Shown piece by piece: positions 1 through 5,996 of a stretch of DNA of 6,804 nt. The notes under the pieces are model-generated. The model searched no databases. It had not been told where the DNA came from and saw nothing but the letters and a program-made list of their open reading frames with translations. The stretch spans positions 1-6,804 of the forward strand of contig JAQGLP010000194.1 in the NCBI GenBank assembly GCA_028292835.1, in the 5' to 3' direction. The DNA is from Variovorax sp. (GTDB lineage Bacteria > Pseudomonadota > Gammaproteobacteria > Burkholderiales > Burkholderiaceae_C). Position 1 is the first letter of the stretch, and each line of letters begins with the position of its first letter. Both the position numbers and the translations under genes were made by a program.

Positions 1-249
1 GACATGGTCGAGGCCTTCTTCACGCTGATCTCCGATGCGCTGATCGAAGGCGACGATGTCAGGATCTCCGGTTTCGGCAACTTCCAGATCCGCGTCAAGG
101 CGCCGCGCCCGGGACGCAATCCGCGCACCGGCGAGGCCATACCGATCGGTGCGCGCCGCGTCGCGACCTTCCATGCCAGCGCCAAGCTGAAGGAGCAGAT
201 CCAGGGCGGCACGGGAGCGGAAGCCGAATGGAGCGTGGGCGGCGAATGA
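1..249 (+). CDS. ihfA: Integration host factor subunit alpha, 3' part (5' end outside window)
   Basis: This is the C-terminal part of the alpha subunit of IHF, the heterodimeric nucleoid protein that binds specific DNA sites in the minor groove and bends them sharply, acting in transcription, recombination and replication. The frame is open from base 1, so the visible 82 residues lack roughly the first 20. The diagnostic stretch is the core SGFGNFQIR followed by the DNA-binding beta-arm RPGRNPRTGEAIPI, whose proline is the intercalating residue in the family, and then ARRVATFHASAKLKEQI, which matches the closing beta-strand and helix. The tail is slightly extended and ends in VGGE. In beta- and gamma-proteobacteria ihfA usually follows pheS-pheT and precedes a MerR-like gene, as here. 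Its promoter would lie outside the window. Alpha is chosen over beta because of the arm sequence and this gene order. Confidence 0.95.
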   Translation, partial: DMVEAFFTLISDALIEGDDVRISGFGNFQIRVKAPRPGRNPRTGEAIPIGARRVATFHASAKLKEQIQGGTGAEAEWSVGGE

Positions 250-314
250 ACGGATGGCGTGCCTGAGCGGGCTGGAGTACGCTCGCCCGCATTGCGTGCA
301 CACTGCTGAGTCCA

Positions 315-794
315 ATGGAGAAAACGCTTCCAGCCATACCCGCCAAACGCTATTTCACCATCGGTGAGGTGGGCGAACTTTGCGACGTCAAGCCGCATGT
401 GCTGCGTTATTGGGAGCAGGAATTCACGCAGCTGCGGCCCATGAAGCGGCGCGGCAACCGGCGCTATTACCAGCACCACGAAGTGCTCATGATCCGCCGC
501 ATCCGCGAGCTGCTCTATGACCAGGGCTTCACCATCAATGGCGCGCGCAACCGGCTGCAGGAACTCGCGCAACTCGAACGCGGACGCCGCAAGACGACAA
601 GCGCCGACAGGGTGCTTGAGGCGTCCGGACCGGCCCCAGGAAACGCGCAAGAGGCAAGCCCTCCAGTTTCCTCGGCGGAGGCCGCCGTCGAACCCGCGTT
701 CGAACCGGCAGGGGCTTCCGAGGCGCTGCTGCGCCTGCAGGCGCTGCGTCAGGAATTGCTTGAAATTCGCCAGATGCTGACCGCCGTCCGGTGA
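315..794 (+). CDS. MerR-family transcriptional regulator
   Basis: This is a 159-residue DNA-binding regulator. The N-terminal MerR winged helix-turn-helix spans about residues 13-82: YFTIGEVGELCDVKPHVLRYWE forms the helix-turn-helix, RRGNRRYY the wing, and EVLMIRRIRELLYDQGFTINGARNRL the second helical part. Residues 90-135 are a low-complexity Ala/Pro/Ser/Glu linker. Residues 137-157 (LLRLQALRQELLEIRQML) have leucine/isoleucine spacing typical of a dimerising coiled coil. There is no cysteine-rich metal-binding loop and no recognisable effector domain, so the ligand, if any, is unknown. This short MerR form directly after ihfA is a common beta-proteobacterial arrangement and is probably transcribed with the pheST-ihfA operon. 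The gap to ihfA is 65 bases with no obvious promoter. The ATG at 315 has only a weak purine-rich stretch (GCTGAG) before it. The gene ends inside the promoter region of the following tRNA. Confidence 0.9.
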   Translation: MEKTLPAIPAKRYFTIGEVGELCDVKPHVLRYWEQEFTQLRPMKRRGNRRYYQHHEVLMIRRIRELLYDQGFTINGARNRLQELAQLERGRRKTTSADRVLEASGPAPGNAQEASPPVSSAEAAVEPAFEPAGASEALLRLQALRQELLEIRQMLTAVR

Positions 795-802
795 TTTGCG
801 CT

Positions 803-819
803 TGCTATAATGACGAGCT
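803..819 (+). promoter_or_regulatory. Extended -10 promoter of the tRNA-Pro gene
   Basis: A perfect -10 box TATAAT lies at 806-811, preceded by TGC at 803-805, giving the extended -10 form TGnTATAAT. No good -35 hexamer sits 16-18 bases upstream, which fits extended -10 promoters that need little -35 contact. Transcription would start around 817-819, leaving only a 2-4 base leader before the tRNA. The spacer GACGAGC after the -10 is GC-rich, as in stringently controlled stable-RNA promoters (inference). The core lies just after the MerR stop codon at 792-794. Confidence 0.75.
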
Positions 820-820
820 T

Positions 821-897
821 CGGTGTGTGGCGCAGCCTGGTAGCGCACTTGCATGGGGTGCAAGGGGTCGAAGGTTCGAATCCTTTCACACCGACCA
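821..897 (+). tRNA. tRNA-Pro, anticodon GGG
   Basis: A complete 77-base tRNA with encoded CCA at 895-897. The acceptor stem CGGTGTG (821-827) pairs perfectly with CACACCG (887-893), and the discriminator base is A894. The first pair is C-G, a known identity feature of bacterial tRNA-Pro. The D arm contains AGCCTGGTAGC. The anticodon stem CTTGC/GCAAG (848-852 and 860-864) encloses the loop ATGGGGT, placing anticodon GGG at 855-857, which reads the proline codons CCC and CCU. The T arm contains GGTTCGAATCC. The sequence closely follows E. coli proL from memory. It has its own promoter and terminator, so it forms a separate transcription unit. Confidence 0.97.
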
Positions 898-906
898 TAA
901 GACGAT

Positions 907-942
907 AAGGCCGCCAGGAACATATTTCCTGGCGGCCTTTTT
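907..942 (+). terminator. Intrinsic terminator after tRNA-Pro
   Basis: A perfect 14-base-pair stem joins AAGGCCGCCAGGAA (907-920) to TTCCTGGCGGCCTT (926-939) around the 5-base loop CATAT. It is followed directly by more T (a run of five Ts at 938-942). It starts 9 bases after the tRNA CCA end and ends the tRNA transcript. It also insulates the glycosyltransferase gene from upstream transcription. Confidence 0.93.
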
Positions 943-969
943 CATTGGTAAATCAACGCTCGGGAGCCC

Positions 970-999
970 TTGCCTTGTCCGATTCCATGCGCCGATATT
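970..999 (+). promoter_or_regulatory. Possible sigma-70 promoter of the glycosyltransferase gene
   Basis: TTGCCT at 970-975 (4 of 6 matches to TTGACA) and GATATT at 994-999 (4 of 6 matches to TATAAT) are separated by 18 bases. Because a strong terminator lies just upstream at 907-942, the glycosyltransferase gene needs a promoter in 943-1090, and this is the best candidate I see. The match is weak and other placements are possible. Confidence 0.3.
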
Positions 1000-1029
1000 T
1001 GCCGCATCCGGCTGGATGGGGAGCGCCGG

Positions 1030-1066
1030 TGGGGGCACGAGTTGCAGCCGCATCGGCTTGCCCCCA
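1030..1066 (+). promoter_or_regulatory. Leader hairpin upstream of the glycosyltransferase gene
   Basis: An outer perfect inverted repeat, TGGGGGCA (1030-1037) with TGCCCCCA (1059-1066), encloses an inner stem AGCCG (1046-1050) with CGGCT (1054-1058) and the loop CAT. The two stems stack directly on the 3' side, with an 8-base bulge (1038-1045) on the 5' side. No T run follows, so it is not a standard terminator. It ends 14 bases before the ribosome binding site at 1081. It may be a 5' untranslated structure that affects mRNA stability or translation, or a protein-binding palindrome. The function is unknown. Confidence 0.4.
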
Positions 1067-1093
1067 GAATGAAACGCATTGAGGAAAGACTCG

Positions 1094-2794
1094 GTGCAAC
1101 TCAACGATTCAGCGATCCGGAACGCCGAGCCAGGCAAAAAAACCCGCGAAAGAACCGACGGTAATGGCTTCGACCCTAGTCCGGCTGGGGCCCAGCGCGG
1201 CGCCTCGAATGCTTCCTCCGCCTGGATGCGCACCTGCCTGGCCGGTGCGGCCGTCTTCCTGTGGCTCGCCGCCACGGCCTGGTTCCGGCCGTTGACGGCG
1301 CCGGACGAAGGCCGGTACGTCGGCGTCGCCTTCGAGATGCTTCGGTCCGGTAACTGGCTGGTGCCCCGGCTCGACGGCCTGCCTTTTTTCCACAAGCCGC
1401 CTCTCTTCTACTGGATGAGCGCGACGGCGATGGCCTTGCTCGGCCCCTCCGAGTGGTCGGCAAGGCTGCCGTCGATTCTCGGCGCCACCCTGACCGCCAT
1501 GGGCCTGCTGCTGTTCCTGCGTCGATGGGCGGGAGCGAGGATCGCTTGGCTCTCGGTCGTCGTGCTCCTCACGATGCCGTATTTCTACGTCGCGGCGCAG
1601 TTCGCCAACCTGGACATGCTGGTGGCGTCCTGCATCGCCGCGACGGTCCTGTCGGCGGTCCATGCCACGCTGTCGAGGGAGCAGGGGGCGGCGTGGCGTG
1701 GGGCGCTGGCCGGGGCTTTCTTGTTCGCCGCGCTCGGCATCCTCGCCAAGGGCCTGATCGGCCTGGTCCTGCCCGGGCTGATCTTTCTGGCATGGTGCGC
1801 CGGGACCCGGCGCTTCGGGTCGGCATGGCTGCTGGCCTGGCTGCCCGGATGGGGCCTGTTTCTCGCGGTTGCCGCGCCGTGGCTCGTGGCCATGCAGTTG
1901 CGCTATCCCGCCTTCTTCGACTACTTCGTCGTGACCCAGCACTTCCGGCGGTTCGCGGCATCGGGCTTCAACAACGAGCACGCCTTCTGGTTCTACCTGC
2001 CGGTGATCGCCGGGCTGACGCTTCCCTGGTTCGGCTGGCTTGCCTTCGCCGGATGGCGGCGGAGACAGGCGTGGACGGGGCGGGTCCCAGGTCCGAGGCT
2101 GTCCGATGTCGACTGGCTCATGGTGATCTGGTGCGTCGCCATCGTCGTTTTCTTTTCCCTGCCGCGCTCCAAGCTCATCGGGTATGTTTTGCCCGCGCTG
2201 CCGCCGCTGGCGTACCTGACAGCCAGGGTGGTCACGGCCGTGGTGGCCCGGACAGGACGGGCTCCGGCGGCCTTGCGCTGGACGGCCGGCTCGGCGGCCC
2301 TGATCTGCGTCTCGGCGATCGTGTTGGTCGGCCTGCTGGGCGTACCGCCCGGCGCACGGCTGCGCCTGCCCGCGGGCGAGACCATCGGGCCGGACGATCA
2401 AGTCGTGATGCTCGACACCTATTTCTACGAGATCCCGTTCTACTGGAAACTGCGGCGGCCGGTCATGGTCTCGGGCGACTGGAGTCCCGCCTCCATGGCG
2501 GAGAGCGACGACTGGCGCAACGAACTCTTCGACGCAGGGCAGTTCGACCCGGCCCAGGGGAGAAAGCTGCTGATCTCGTCGAATGCGCTCCCGGCGACGC
2601 TGTGCGTGCCTCGCGTGACATGGCTGGTGGGCCCCTCCAACTCCCAGCTTGCCCATCCCTGGCTGGCCGGGGTGCGCCTGATCGCCTACAACCAGCAAGC
2701 GGCCGTGTGGCGGTTTGCAGGCAGTCCGGCGCCCGGTGCAAAATGTCTCGAGGCTCCCGGAGCAGGTTCGTCAAAGGCCGCCGCGTCGTCGTAG
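1094..2794 (+). CDS. ArnT/PMT-like integral membrane glycosyltransferase
   Basis: This is a GT-C fold transferase that would move a sugar from a polyprenyl-phosphate donor to lipid A, protein or another acceptor on the periplasmic face. Numbering from the GTG start, TM1 lies at about 48-65. The first periplasmic loop carries the family signature PDEGRY (70-75) with the catalytic-type Asp71, then FEMLRSGNWLVPRLDGLPFFHKPPLFYW. FANLDM (170-175) holds the second conserved Asp, LAKG is at 217-220, HAFWFYLP at 296-303, and FFSLPRSKLIGYVLPALPPL at about 353-372. About ten to twelve hydrophobic helices are followed by a soluble periplasmic C-terminal part of about 140 residues. The GTG start is chosen because GAGGAAAGA (1081-1089) stands at good spacing before it, giving 566 residues. 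TTG at 1079 and ATG at 1226 are alternatives, the latter starting right at TM1. No arn operon genes are present, so the sugar and acceptor are unknown and an arnT name is not justified. Confidence 0.87.
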   Translation: MQLNDSAIRNAEPGKKTRERTDGNGFDPSPAGAQRGASNASSAWMRTCLAGAAVFLWLAATAWFRPLTAPDEGRYVGVAFEMLRSGNWLVPRLDGLPFFHKPPLFYWMSATAMALLGPSEWSARLPSILGATLTAMGLLLFLRRWAGARIAWLSVVVLLTMPYFYVAAQFANLDMLVASCIAATVLSAVHATLSREQGAAWRGALAGAFLFAALGILAKGLIGLVLPGLIFLAWCAGTRRFGSAWLLAWLPGWGLFLAVAAPWLVAMQLRYPAFFDYFVVTQHFRRFAASGFNNEHAFWFYLPVIAGLTLPWFGWLAFAGWRRRQAWTGRVPGPRLSDVDWLMVIWCVAIVVFFSLPRSKLIGYVLPALPPLAYLTARVVTAVVARTGRAPAALRWTAGSAALICVSAIVLVGLLGVPPGARLRLPAGETIGPDDQVVMLDTYFYEIPFYWKLRRPVMVSGDWSPASMAESDDWRNELFDAGQFDPAQGRKLLISSNALPATLCVPRVTWLVGPSNSQLAHPWLAGVRLIAYNQQAAVWRFAGSPAPGAKCLEAPGAGSSKAAASS

Positions 2795-2845
2795 GCGGCG
2801 ACGCTCGCCGTATCCCCCATCCGCGCCCCGTCCCGGGATTGAAAG

Positions 2846-3454
2846 ATGAGCGCGAAGGCGGACCATCCGAATCATCACATGACGAGTCCATCCCTCAACC
2901 TTCCCGCAGCGAACGTGGAAACAGTGTGGCGCTATGGGCGCACAGCCATCGTTTTGCATTGGACCTTGGCCGTGCTGCTCACGTTCATGATCGGTTTGGG
3001 CTGGTACATGATGTCGATCGAGCGTGAAGCCGGCAGCGCCTGGTATTTCAATCTGCACAAATCGGTGGGGCTGGTGATTGCGCTGCTGGTGGCCGTCGGT
3101 GTCGCATGGCGCTCGGGCCATCGGCCGGAAAGCTTGCCCGTCAGCGTCCCGAGGTGGCAGGCCCGACTGGCCTTCGTCACGCAGACCCTGCTCTACGCGC
3201 TGATGGTGCTCATGCCGGTCACGGGCTACCTGGGCGCGTCGCACAGCAAGGCCGGCGTGCAGCTCTTCGGCCTGCCGACCCCGCGGTGGGCCGTGCCCGA
3301 TCACGACAGGGCCGAGCAGTTCTACAACATCCACTCGGTGCTGGTATGGGTGTTGGTGGCGTTGGTCGTTCTTCATGTCGCAGGAGCGCTCAAGCACCTG
3401 CTGTGGGACAAGGACGGCGTGTTTCAGCGCATGTGGTTCAGGTCGGGTTCATGA
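2846..3454 (+). CDS. Cytochrome b561 (CybB-type di-heme membrane protein)
   Basis: This is a 202-residue inner-membrane b-type cytochrome that carries electrons between quinol and other acceptors. Four hydrophobic helices are visible at about 33-54, 71-88, 107-128 and 161-182. The expected heme-ligand histidines are His38 (IVLHW), His71 (NLHKSVG), His163 (NIHSVL) and His177 (VVLHVAG). The 33-residue spacing between the first two equals that of E. coli CybB, as I recall it. GRTAIVLHW and LHKSVGL are typical family sequences. The ATG at 2846 follows GGGA and GAAAG, a weak ribosome binding site. The ATG at 2879 (residue 12) is an alternative start and has no better site. The gene begins 51 bases after the glycosyltransferase stop with no terminator between, so co-transcription is likely. 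The physiological partner cannot be told from the sequence. Confidence 0.92.
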   Translation: MSAKADHPNHHMTSPSLNLPAANVETVWRYGRTAIVLHWTLAVLLTFMIGLGWYMMSIEREAGSAWYFNLHKSVGLVIALLVAVGVAWRSGHRPESLPVSVPRWQARLAFVTQTLLYALMVLMPVTGYLGASHSKAGVQLFGLPTPRWAVPDHDRAEQFYNIHSVLVWVLVALVVLHVAGALKHLLWDKDGVFQRMWFRSGS

Positions 3455-3635
3455 AGTCGCTTTCACGGGACCCGACAAGCGGGTAGGCCGCCAGGCTGCT
3501 GTTGGCATGCGCGGCCGCGACCTCTGCGATGTCGCGCTGGCCACCACGTTCGGTCCGAATGCGATCGAGGGTTTCAGGGGCTGGACCGACGAGGTCGCGG
3601 CCGTGGCGGATCGCACGGGGCGCCAGGAAAGCGCC

Positions 3636-5012
3636 TCATGAGCCTCCATTGATCGACAGCACCGCCACGCCGCTGCGCACCGCACCTTCGAGCGTGGCGG
3701 GGTAGGGGCCGTCGATGTAATCGCCGCAGGCCGACAGGCCGGGCGCGATGCGTGCCGCGGGGCGTGCCAGGCCCGGCGTGCAGGCGAAGGTGGCACGCTT
3801 TTCGACCACGGTCAGCGCCACGCGCGGACGCAGGCAACCGAGCTGGGCCGTGGCCTGGGCGCAGACCTGCGCCTCGAGGATGGCGCGTTCGCTCGCGCTG
3901 GCACTGACCACCAGAGTCCACAGGCCGGCGGGGTCGCCGAGCCAGGCGCGGTCGAACACGAACTGCGCCGGCGCCTCGGGCGTGGCGCGCAACGCGAGCA
4001 TGGGCGCGGGCAGGCGGTGGCCGCCTTCCAGGTAGATGGTGGCGATGGCCTCGAAACGCAGCGCTCGCGCCTGCCAGCACCATGCGCGAGCGCCGGAGGC
4101 CAGCGGACCGGGCACACGCGTGGCCTTGCCGGGAAGAGCCGCTGCGACGTCAGGCGGCATCGGTTCGTCGTCCTGTTTTCCGCGCGGGCGGGGGGGGGCC
4201 GCCAGTCCGCTCGTCTCGACCAGCCGCGCCGCCTCGCCGGGCGGGCAGGCGAGCACGACCTGGTCGAAGGATTCGCCATCGACCGTCCAGCCCTGCGCCA
4301 CGGGCGCGATGCCCTCCACGCGCCGGCCCGGCACGACACGGCCGCCGCGCGCGCCGAGCCAGTCCGCCGCGGCCTCGGGAAAAAGGCGGCCGAGGTCGGT
4401 GCGCGGCAGCAGCAGATGGGAGCCGCCGCTCGCGCCGAACATCGCATCGCGCAGCACGCGCAGGAACACCCGGCCGCTGGCCTGGGCGGCCGGCGTGTTG
4501 AGGGCCGAGACGCACAGCGGCTCGATCATTTCCTGTCGCACGCGCGGCGTGAGCGCGGCGCACAGCTCGGCCACCGAGCGCTGCGCGGGACAGTCGAAGC
4601 CGGCGCGCTGCCAGCCCAGCGCCGCCCCCAGCAGCGAAGCCTTGTCGCGCCACGACCAGCCCCGCGCACCCAGGATGCCGGCGAGCGCGTCGAGCGGGGC
4701 CGGCAGCCGCGCGAAGCGCAGGCCCCGGCCGTCGGGGAACACCAGTGCGAGCGGTGTGCGCAGCAGCGCTGCATCGACATCGACGCCCACCTCGCGCATC
4801 AGACGCAGGGTCTCGCTGTAGGCGCCGATCAGGATGTGCTGACCGTTGTCGAGCGTGACGGCGCGTCCGTCGGCCAGCGTGGCCGGCACCGCCCGCGCCC
4901 GGCCGCCCACGGTGCGCGCGGCCTCGAACACGGTGACGCGGTGGCCCGCCCGCACTGCCTCGACCGCTGCGGCCAGGCCGGCCCAGCCGGCGCCGACGAT
5001 GGCGACGTTCAT
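3636..5012 (-). CDS. hpnE: Hydroxysqualene dehydroxylase HpnE
   Basis: This is the FAD-dependent amine-oxidase-like enzyme that reduces hydroxysqualene to squalene, the last step of the HpnCDE route. Its 458 residues begin with the Rossmann FAD motif VAIVGAGWAGLAAA (residues 3-16), followed by the acidic end of the second strand at Glu30 and GGRAR at 36-40. DNGQHILIGAY (55-65) is a strong HpnE marker. The C-terminal FAD site is SACGDYIDGPYPATLEGAVR (427-446). The start is set at the ATG complementary to 5010-5012 because the FAD motif should begin near the N-terminus; a longer in-frame reading from GTG at 5123 adds 37 residues without family character. No Shine-Dalgarno sequence is visible before it. 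The start overlaps the end of a short open frame as ATGA, suggesting coupling. Residues about 268-312 look like an extra Pro/Ala/Gly-rich linker and include a C9 tract on the coding strand (codons 272-275). Confidence 0.94.
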   Translation of the reverse strand: MNVAIVGAGWAGLAAAVEAVRAGHRVTVFEAARTVGGRARAVPATLADGRAVTLDNGQHILIGAYSETLRLMREVGVDVDAALLRTPLALVFPDGRGLRFARLPAPLDALAGILGARGWSWRDKASLLGAALGWQRAGFDCPAQRSVAELCAALTPRVRQEMIEPLCVSALNTPAAQASGRVFLRVLRDAMFGASGGSHLLLPRTDLGRLFPEAAADWLGARGGRVVPGRRVEGIAPVAQGWTVDGESFDQVVLACPPGEAARLVETSGLAAPPRPRGKQDDEPMPPDVAAALPGKATRVPGPLASGARAWCWQARALRFEAIATIYLEGGHRLPAPMLALRATPEAPAQFVFDRAWLGDPAGLWTLVVSASASERAILEAQVCAQATAQLGCLRPRVALTVVEKRATFACTPGLARPAARIAPGLSACGDYIDGPYPATLEGAVRSGVAVLSINGGS

Positions 5013-5155
5013 GGCCGGTTTTGCAAGCAAAAAATGGGTAAGCCTGGTGGCGAGCCACTGACACCGCGGAACCAGCTCCGCCGGGCCGCCAGCGTCGTTC
5101 CCTGCCAAGGGGTCAGCGGCCACACGAAGTGGGCAAGCCGGGGGGTGTGCTTCAT
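5009..5155 (-). other. Possible 48-residue small ORF filling the hpnD-hpnE gap
   Basis: The frame begins with ATG one base after the hpnD stop (TAGGATG). It runs for 48 codons and ends in a TGA that overlaps the hpnE ATG as ATGA. The product would begin MKHTPRLAHFVWPLTPWQGT and end GLPIFCLQNRP. It is basic, has three tryptophans in its first 30 residues, no membrane segment and no family I recognise. The first 30 codons are strongly G/C-ending like the neighbouring genes; the last ten are less so. It could be a real leader-type peptide, or simply a frame that keeps ribosomes moving from hpnD into hpnE. A second minus-strand frame across the gap is also open, so the openness itself is weak evidence. 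Confidence 0.25.
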
Positions 5156-5156
5156 C

Positions 5157-5996
5157 CTACAGCCGCCCCAGCGCCTGCACGCGCCAAGCCAGCCAGAGCT
5201 TGCGCATGGGTGTCAGGCTGATGCGCTGTCGGAGCACCTGGAAGTCGTCGCGCTCGATCTCGCGCAGCAGCGTGCGGTAGATGCTGGCCATCATCAGGCC
5301 GGGTTTTTGCGCGCGCAGGTCGGCCGCGGGCAGCAGCGCCAGCGCCTCGTCGTAGCAGCGGTGAGCGCGCTCGGCCTGGAACTTCATGAGCGCCACGAAA
5401 CGGTCCGAGTGCACGCGGTTGAGCACCTCGTGCGCCTTGACGTCGAACTGCTGCAGCTCGCTGACCGGCAGGTAGATGCGCCCGCGCAGCGCGTCCTCGC
5501 CGACGTCGCGGACGATGTTGGTCAGCTGCAGCGCCAGACCCAGGCGGTGCGCGTACTCGGTGGTGCGCGCGTCGGTCTGCCCGAAGATGCGCGCCGCCAC
5601 CTCGCCGACCACGCCGGCCACCAAGTGGCAGTATTGCGCCAGGTTGGGGAAGGCCAGGTAGCGTGTCTGCTCCAGGTCCATCTGGCAGCCGTCGATCACC
5701 TGCTGCAGCTGCCGCGCCTCGATGCCGAACTCGGCGGCGTAAGGCATCAGCGCGCGCATCGCCGGGTGGCGCGGCTCGCCGGCGAACGACTGCGCGACCT
5801 CGGTGCGCCACCAGGCCAGCTTGGTGGCGGCCACGCCGGGGTCGCGCACCTCGTCGACCACGTCGTCGATCTCGCGGCAGAACGCGTAGAAGGCGGTGAT
5901 GGCCGCGCGCCGGGGCCGGGGCAGGAAGAGAAAGGCGTAATAAAAGCTGCTGCCGGAGGCGGCGGCCTTGTCCTGGGCGTACTGCTCGGGCTTCAT
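5157..5996 (-). CDS. hpnD: Presqualene diphosphate synthase HpnD
   Basis: This enzyme condenses two farnesyl diphosphate molecules to presqualene diphosphate in the first step of bacterial squalene synthesis. Its 279 residues are a usual length for the trans-isoprenyl diphosphate synthase head-to-head family. The first aspartate-rich motif is REIDDVVDEV (Asp44, Asp45, Asp48) after FYAFCRE. The second is NIVRDVGEDALRGRIYLP (Asn160, Arg163, Asp164, Glu167, Asp168). SFYYAFLFLPRPRRAAI at residues 17-33 is the typical substrate-pocket start. HpnD rather than HpnC is called from the full NxxRDxxED motif and from its position between hpnC and hpnE. The ATG at 5996 has no clear Shine-Dalgarno sequence, but it overlaps the TGA of an upstream short frame (ATGA), so translation may depend on coupling. 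The gene ends in TAG, after which the same frame stays open all the way into hpnE. Confidence 0.95.
   Translation of the reverse strand: MKPEQYAQDKAAASGSSFYYAFLFLPRPRRAAITAFYAFCREIDDVVDEVRDPGVAATKLAWWRTEVAQSFAGEPRHPAMRALMPYAAEFGIEARQLQQVIDGCQMDLEQTRYLAFPNLAQYCHLVAGVVGEVAARIFGQTDARTTEYAHRLGLALQLTNIVRDVGEDALRGRIYLPVSELQQFDVKAHEVLNRVHSDRFVALMKFQAERAHRCYDEALALLPAADLRAQKPGLMMASIYRTLLREIERDDFQVLRQRISLTPMRKLWLAWRVQALGRL

Noticed and set aside
267..290. GCGGGC/GCCCGC inverted repeat between ihfA and the MerR gene
   Set aside because: It has a 6-base stem with a 12-base loop and no T run. It could be an operator or attenuator, but nothing further supports that.
1109..2698. 529-codon open frame on the - strand
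   Set aside because: It is antisense to the glycosyltransferase, with a low-complexity Arg/Gly/Pro/Gln product and no domain.
1094..2794. Calling the glycosyltransferase arnT (polymyxin resistance)
   Set aside because: The family signature fits, but no other arn genes are present and the ArnT/PMT group includes many enzymes with different acceptors.
2777..2799. Hairpin GCCGCC/GGCGGC at the end of the glycosyltransferase gene
   Set aside because: It has only 6 base pairs, spans the stop codon and has no T run, so it is not supported as a terminator.
1453..3027. 524-codon + strand frame overlapping the glycosyltransferase and b561
   Set aside because: It is a shadow in another frame; the overlapped genes have clear membrane and heme motifs, while this frame gives an Arg/Gly-rich non-globular sequence.
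3442..3484. Alternative hairpins GTCGGGT/ACCCGAC and ACCCG/CGGGT after the b561 gene
   Set aside because: The stems are short and mutually exclusive, with no T tract; they are likely to arise by chance in GC-rich DNA.
3482..3494. 13-base match GGTAGGCCGCCAG shared with 6792-6804
   Set aside because: It is a single short match in GC-rich sequence. The right copy codes for a normal HpnC segment, so I see no support for a duplication or attachment site.
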